DNA from: Betaproteobacteria bacterium
GTDB taxonomy: Bacteria > Pseudomonadota > Gammaproteobacteria > Burkholderiales > Rhodocyclaceae
DNA length: 64,000 nt
Reading direction: 5' to 3'
Assembly: GCA_016705475.1 (NCBI GenBank)
Contig: JADIYD010000006.1
Span: forward strand, 310,001-374,000
Part shown: piece by piece, positions 59,522-64,000 of the stretch
Layout: each line of letters starts with the position of its first letter
Numbering within the stretch: position 1 is the stretch's first letter
Notes under the pieces: generated by a model
What the model was told of the DNA's origin: nothing
Database searches by the model: none
The model's input: the letters and a program-made list of their open reading frames with translations, nothing else
Translations under genes and position numbers: made by a program

Positions 59522-60253
59522 ATGTCAGCTGAATTGCAGCCAGCCTTGCTGGTAACTACGCCTAGTGGCGCGCTTGACGGGCACATGCTGCTCATTCTGG
59601 GGATCATGGTGCTGGCCGGTATTTTGGGTGGCGCGGCCAACTATTTCCTGGCCGACCGACGAGGCGAAGCGGGTAGCCGCGACTGGCTAAAATATCCGGT
59701 GTTCGGCATTGTCGCCGCCCTCACCGTGCCGCTTTTCCTCAACATGCTGTCGAGTACACTGCTGGAAGGCGCGCGCACCAAACCGATCGATCTTTATGTT
59801 TTTTCGGGGTTCTGCCTGATCTATGTCGTCGCTTCGCGGCGATTGTTCGAGAACATGGTGCAGCGACTGATGGCGCAGATGGATCAGGTGCGACGAGACG
59901 TAGGCCGCATTGAGCAGCAAAAGCGTGCTGAACCCATCCTCTCCACACCCAAGGCCGAAACCGAGGTGCTGAAAGTCGTCGAGCATGATCCACGAGATGT
60001 ACTTTCCTACAACGACGTGGAAATCTTGCGCACCTTGTCCGAGGGGGGATTTGTGTATGGAAATCTGGTCGCAATTTGTGACAGCACCGGGCTGACCCGG
60101 GATTTCGTCAGTCAGCGCCTGACGGTGATGAAAGCCATGGGCGTCATTGAAACGCGAATCAACGACAAGAATGTATTGCACTGGTTTGTCTCGGCCCGCG
60201 GCAAGGCAGTGCTTGGCGATATTCTGGGTGGTCAGGAGCAGAAGAGCGCCTGA
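59522..60253 (+). CDS. Membrane protein with C-terminal winged helix, unknown role
   Basis: The 243-residue protein has a first membrane helix (LLILGIMVLAGILGGAANYFL), a second (YPVFGIVAALTVPLFLNML), a third around 90-105, and then a coiled coil (LMAQMDQVRRDVGRIEQQ). The last 80 residues look like a winged helix-turn-helix (GNLVAICDSTGLTRDFVSQRLTVMKAMGVIE). It resembles proteins annotated as YEATS-associated helix-containing, a match made from memory. It stands alone between two terminators. Confidence 0.65.
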   Translation: MSAELQPALLVTTPSGALDGHMLLILGIMVLAGILGGAANYFLADRRGEAGSRDWLKYPVFGIVAALTVPLFLNMLSSTLLEGARTKPIDLYVFSGFCLIYVVASRRLFENMVQRLMAQMDQVRRDVGRIEQQKRAEPILSTPKAETEVLKVVEHDPRDVLSYNDVEILRTLSEGGFVYGNLVAICDSTGLTRDFVSQRLTVMKAMGVIETRINDKNVLHWFVSARGKAVLGDILGGQEQKSA

Positions 60254-60281
60254 CCTGCCGGGTGCGTCTCCCGGAAAATCG

Positions 60282-60320
60282 AAAGCCCCGCCGACTGAAA
60301 AGCCGACGGGGCTCTTGTTT
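60282..60320 (+). terminator. Terminator before glmU
   Basis: AAGCCCCGCCG / CCGACGGGGCT stem (one mismatch) and a T-rich tail (cttgttttctt). Confidence 0.85.
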
Positions 60321-60439
60321 TCTTGACGGGATTTGCGTTGGATCAAAGGCTGAGTGCTGCAAAAGCGTCGTCGGCTTCGACAGCCCGGGCCGATCATGTG
60401 AAAATGCAGATTACCCAACTTCTGATGAATTTTCTCAAT

Positions 60440-61798
60440 ATGAATATCGTCATACTCGCAGCCGGCCAGGGCAAGCGCATGCATTCCAACCTGCCCAAGG
60501 TTTTGCACCCGATTGCCGGCAAGCCGCTGGCGCAGCATGTCATCGACACGGCACGTCTGCTCTCCCCGGAAAAACTCATCGTCGTATTTGGCCACGGTGG
60601 CGATGTCGTGCGGTCCACGCTGGCGGCTGACGATATCCTTTGGGCCGAACAGGCTCAGCAACTGGGAACCGGCCATGCCGTGGCCCAGGCCATTCCAAAG
60701 CTCGGTGGCGCAGCACAGACGCTGGTGCTCTACGGCGACGTGCCGCTGACCACGGTCGGTGCTCTCAAGCGCCTGCTGCAGGCCGGCAAGGACGGGTTGT
60801 CCATTCTGACAGTCGACCTCGCCAACCCGACTGGTTACGGTCGCATGGTGCGCGACGCTGCCGGCCACATCGTGCGCATCGTCGAGGAAAAGGATGCCAC
60901 GCCGGAGGAAAAGGCGATCCGCGAGGTCAACACCGGCATCATGGCGATTCCGACGGCACGCCTGGCCGACTGGCTCGGCCAGCTCAAGAACAACAATTCT
61001 CAAGGCGAGTACTACCTGACCGATATCGTTGCACTGGCCGTGGCCGAAGGCTTGCCCGTGCGTTCGGCGCAGCCCGAGGGAGAATGGGAGGTGCTCGGCG
61101 TCAACAGCAAGGTCCAATTGGCCGAACTGGAGCGCCAGCATCAACGCAACCTGGCCGACCAGTTGCTGGTCGCCGGCGTGCGTCTGGCTGATCCGGCGCG
61201 CATCGACATACGCGGCAGCCTGACGCACGGCCGGGATGTTTCCATCGATGTCGGCTGCGTTTTCGAAGGCAAGGTCGAACTGGCCGATGCGGTCGAAGTC
61301 GGCCCCTACTGCGTGCTCAAAAACGTCAAGGTGGGCGCTGGCACGCGCATTGCGGCCTTCTGTCATTTCGAGGATGCAATCGTCGGTCCGGACGGCGTGC
61401 TCGGCCCCTACGCACGTTTGCGTCCGGGCACCGAGCTCGGGCCGGAAGTGCATATCGGCAACTTTGTCGAGGTCAAGAAGAGCATCATCGGCGCCCAGTC
61501 CAAGGCCAATCATCTGGCCTACATCGGCGATGCGGAGATCGGCCAGCGCGTCAATGTGGGCGCCGGCACCATCACCTGCAACTACGACGGCGCCAACAAG
61601 TTCAAGACCATCATCGAGGACGATGTCTTCATCGGCTCCGATACCCAGCTCGTGGCACCGGTGACCGTCGGTCGCGGGGCGACGTTGGGCGCCGGCACGA
61701 CGCTGACCAAGGATGCGCCGCCAGATGCACTGACCGTATCGCGGGCCAAACAGATGACGCTGCCCGGCTGGGAGCGTCCGAAAAAGGTCAAAAAATAA
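60440..61798 (+). CDS. glmU: Bifunctional N-acetylglucosamine-1-phosphate uridylyltransferase / glucosamine-1-phosphate acetyltransferase
   Basis: GlmU makes UDP-GlcNAc for peptidoglycan and LPS. ATG 60440 starts the typical MNIVILAAGQGKRM. The 452-residue protein has the pyrophosphorylase domain (about 1-228, with LAAGQGKRM, LYGDVPL, NTGIMA) and the left-handed beta-helix acetyltransferase domain (hexapeptide repeats, HLAYIGDAEIG and CNYDGANKFKT). The upstream in-frame extension to 60323 has no family match. Confidence 0.95.
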   Translation: MNIVILAAGQGKRMHSNLPKVLHPIAGKPLAQHVIDTARLLSPEKLIVVFGHGGDVVRSTLAADDILWAEQAQQLGTGHAVAQAIPKLGGAAQTLVLYGDVPLTTVGALKRLLQAGKDGLSILTVDLANPTGYGRMVRDAAGHIVRIVEEKDATPEEKAIREVNTGIMAIPTARLADWLGQLKNNNSQGEYYLTDIVALAVAEGLPVRSAQPEGEWEVLGVNSKVQLAELERQHQRNLADQLLVAGVRLADPARIDIRGSLTHGRDVSIDVGCVFEGKVELADAVEVGPYCVLKNVKVGAGTRIAAFCHFEDAIVGPDGVLGPYARLRPGTELGPEVHIGNFVEVKKSIIGAQSKANHLAYIGDAEIGQRVNVGAGTITCNYDGANKFKTIIEDDVFIGSDTQLVAPVTVGRGATLGAGTTLTKDAPPDALTVSRAKQMTLPGWERPKKVKK

Positions 61799-62124
61799 TG
61801 GATTGGGGCTTCATGGGATTTGCGCTGGCGTCCACCCTGTCGCTGGCGGGTGGCGGCCTGCTGTTGCTCATCGGCTATATCGGCACGGTCCCGGCAGCCT
61901 TCAGCTTTGGCTGGAAGACCGGGCTGCCGGTGTTGCTGCTGCCGGTCATCGGCCCGGTCTGGTTTGCGCTGAGTCGGGGGCCGGAGTTCCGGCGCGCCGC
62001 CATCCAGCTGGTGGCCGGCCTGGCGCTGGTTGCCGTCGCAACTGGCCTGATCATGGGCCTGGGACCGCATTTTGCAGAAAAAGTCGTGGCCGAAATGATC
62101 GAGGCCGACAAAAAAACACGTTGA
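61798..62124 (+). CDS. Small membrane protein of unknown function
   Basis: The 108-residue protein has three hydrophobic helices (about 5-28, 38-58, 68-90) and a charged end (EKVVAEMIEADKKTR). It overlaps the glmU stop (ATG shares the A of TAATG) and precedes the EF-G-like gene. No family is recognised. Confidence 0.72.
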   Translation: MDWGFMGFALASTLSLAGGGLLLLIGYIGTVPAAFSFGWKTGLPVLLLPVIGPVWFALSRGPEFRRAAIQLVAGLALVAVATGLIMGLGPHFAEKVVAEMIEADKKTR

Positions 62125-62157
62125 TTCATTGCTGATTTATTGCTCAGGGAGAAGAAG

Positions 62158-64000
62158 ATGTCCAAGTACACCACCGAGGCGCTACGTTCTGTTGCGCTGG
62201 TTGGCCATGGTGCCGCCGGCAAGACCAGCCTCGCCGAGGCCTTGTTGTTCGCGACCGGCGCCATCAGCGCCAAGGGCAGCATCGAGAAAGGCAACACGGT
62301 CGCCGATTTCGATGTTCAGGAGAAAGAGGCTGGTCACTCCCTGACGTCTGCCATCGTCAATTTTGGCTACGAAGACACACATGTTCACCTGATCGACACC
62401 CCGGGCTACCCGGATTTTTCCGGTCAGGCGATTGCAGCGCTGGCGGGTGTCGATACAGCGCTGATTGTCGTCAATGCCCAGAGCGGCATCGAACTCATGA
62501 CCGAGCGCATGATGCGTTATGCGGCCGACCGCAAGTTGTGCCGGATGATCGTCATCAACAAGATCGATGCCGAAAACCTCGATCTGCCGGGGCTCGTTGC
62601 CGATATTCGCGAGCGTTTCGGCAAGCAGTGCATGCTGCTCGATCTGCCGGCCCACGGTGCGGCCGATGTCGTCGAAGTGCTCGAACACGATGCCGGCGAT
62701 GCCGATTTTGAATCCGTGGCCAGCGCTCACCGGGCCCTTATCGACCAGATCGTCGAAGAGGATGAAGACCTGCTGGCACAGTATCTCGAAGATGGTGCCG
62801 ACCCGACGGCCGCTGCCCTGCATGCCCCGTTCGAAAAGGCGCTGCGCGAAGGTCACCTGATTCCGATTCTGTTCACCTCAGCCAAGACGGGCGCCGGCAT
62901 CAAGGAATTGCTGCACGTCCTCGCCTCGCTGGCGCCAAACCCGGCCGAAGGCAACCCGCCGCCGTTTTACAAGGGTGAGCCGGGCGACAAGACCGAACCC
63001 TTCCAGGCTGTGCCCGATGCCTCAAAGCACGTGCTGGCCCACGTTTTCAAGGTCGTGGCCGACCCCTACATGGGCAAGATTGGCGTCTTCCGCGTCCACC
63101 AGGGGACGATGAAGAAGGATATGCAGTTGTTCGTCGGCGACAGCAAGCGTCCGATCAAGGTTGGTCATCTCTTTCAGTTGCAGGGCAAGGACAGTGTCGA
63201 AGTCGACGAATTGTTCCCGGGCGACATCGGTGCCGTAGCCAAGATCGACGAGATCGATTTTGACTGCGTGCTGCATGACTCGCACGACGAAGACCATATC
63301 CATCTCGTTCCGCTCGAGTTTCCCAAACCGATGGCCGGGCTGGCCGTCGAAACCAGGAAGAAAGGTGATGAACAGCGCCTTTTCGATATCCTCGGCAAGC
63401 TGGCCATGGAAGACCCGACCTTTGTTGTCGAGCGTCACCCGACCAGCAATGAGACCGTCGTTCGCGGTCTCGGTGAAATCCACCTGAAAGCCAAGCTCGC
63501 CCGCATGGCCAGCCAGCACAAGCTCGAGGTCGATACCAAGCCACCGCGCATTCCTTATTGCGAAACCATTACCGGCTCGGCCGAGGCAATGTACCGCCAC
63601 AAGAAGCAATCAGGCGGTGCTGGCCAGTTTGGCGAAGTGCATCTGCGCATCGAACCGAAGGGGCGCGGCGAGGGCTTCGAATTCGTCGATGCCGTCAAGG
63701 GTGGCGTCATTCCCGGCGTCTTCATGGCAGCCGTGGAAAAAGGCATTCGTCAGGGTCTGGAGGGGGGTGTGGTGGCCGGTTATGCGGTCGACGACCTCAA
63801 GGTTACGGTTTTCGATGGCAAGACCCACGCCGTGGATGGCAAGGAAGTCGCATTCACGATGGCTGGCCGCAAGGCGGTTATCGAAGCCATCCGCAATGCC
63901 AAGCCCATCGTCCTTGAGCCCATCGTCAGCATCGAGATCATCGTGCCGGAAACTGCCATCGGTGACCTGACCGGCGACCTGTCAGGCCGCCGCGGCCATA
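62158..64000 (+). CDS. Elongation factor G-like GTPase, truncated by the window end
   Basis: It begins at ATG 62158 after AGGGAG and is open to the window end (614 codons). The GTPase domain shows GHGAAGKTS (P loop), DTPGYPDF and NKID, then domains II, III (GLGEIHL, GQFGEV) and most of IV. Where canonical EF-G has the RGITI effector segment it has KEAGHSLTSA, and the P loop lacks the usual HIDAGKTT, so it is an EF-G paralogue (FusA2/EF-G-like group) and not the housekeeping fusA. Its role is unknown. Confidence 0.9.
   Translation, partial: MSKYTTEALRSVALVGHGAAGKTSLAEALLFATGAISAKGSIEKGNTVADFDVQEKEAGHSLTSAIVNFGYEDTHVHLIDTPGYPDFSGQAIAALAGVDTALIVVNAQSGIELMTERMMRYAADRKLCRMIVINKIDAENLDLPGLVADIRERFGKQCMLLDLPAHGAADVVEVLEHDAGDADFESVASAHRALIDQIVEEDEDLLAQYLEDGADPTAAALHAPFEKALREGHLIPILFTSAKTGAGIKELLHVLASLAPNPAEGNPPPFYKGEPGDKTEPFQAVPDASKHVLAHVFKVVADPYMGKIGVFRVHQGTMKKDMQLFVGDSKRPIKVGHLFQLQGKDSVEVDELFPGDIGAVAKIDEIDFDCVLHDSHDEDHIHLVPLEFPKPMAGLAVETRKKGDEQRLFDILGKLAMEDPTFVVERHPTSNETVVRGLGEIHLKAKLARMASQHKLEVDTKPPRIPYCETITGSAEAMYRHKKQSGGAGQFGEVHLRIEPKGRGEGFEFVDAVKGGVIPGVFMAAVEKGIRQGLEGGVVAGYAVDDLKVTVFDGKTHAVDGKEVAFTMAGRKAVIEAIRNAKPIVLEPIVSIEIIVPETAIGDLTGDLSGRRGH

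Noticed and set aside
59687..61513. 608-codon minus-strand open frame opposite glmU and its upstream gene
   Set aside because: It is a GC-rich shadow of two well-supported plus-strand genes, spans terminators, and has no domain or ribosome site.
1..64000. CRISPR array
   Set aside because: No regularly spaced repeat series was seen; the repeats found are dispersed or tandem within genes.

Overview
The window looks like a chromosome segment of a betaproteobacterium, most probably Rhodocyclales (Dechloromonas/Azonexus-like). This rests on gene order and protein style: ahcY-holin-tlyA-metF behind an SAH riboswitch, lptM-lysA, pilMNOPQ-aroKB-gltBD, and hslVU. I assign it from family knowledge, not from a search.

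Positions 1-18090 are accessory DNA inserted at the 3' end of rng (RNase G). A 24-bp sequence, the last codons of rng, occurs three times (623-646, 2567-2590, 18067-18090). It splits the region into a 1.9-kb relic (element 1) and a 15.5-kb island (element 2), each starting with a P4-type tyrosine integrase gene, both broken. A 780-bp segment holding the rng 3' half and the att-integrase spacer is repeated almost identically at 1-780 and 1946-2725. Element 2 carries satellite or P4-like genes at its right end (AlpA-like regulator, split DUF3987 protein, YagK/YfjJ-type replication protein). Its cargo, on the minus strand, is a defence-like operon: ribbon-helix-helix regulator, large PLD/SNF2-type helicase, DUF4391 protein, a DUF262-like remnant and a type III-like DNA methyltransferase (mod). 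An IS66-family element with a perfect 8-bp target duplication sits in the mod AdoMet motif. A frameshifted IS21-family element has fused truncated int to truncated mod, with the DNA between them lost.

Positions 18091-64000 are ordinary chromosome: a dienelactone hydrolase, ProQ, a tRNA-Lys/Lys/fMet operon, MscS, the methyl-cycle operon (ahcY, holin-like, tlyA, metF), an HD-GYP protein, metK with a duplicated 3' end, two lipid A acyltransferases, dapF-DUF484-xerC, a 52-aa basic protein, an RlmI-like methyltransferase, a zinc-type ABC locus with its own outer-membrane protein, a STAS protein, hslVU, lptM-lysA-hslR, cyaY, a class A PBP, the type IV pilus pilMNOPQ operon, aroKB, gltBD, glmU and the start of an EF-G paralogue.

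A short dispersed motif with core CCGGTTGACCG occurs at least eight times in the backbone. It often follows terminators and twice lies inside tlyA. I did not see it in the island.
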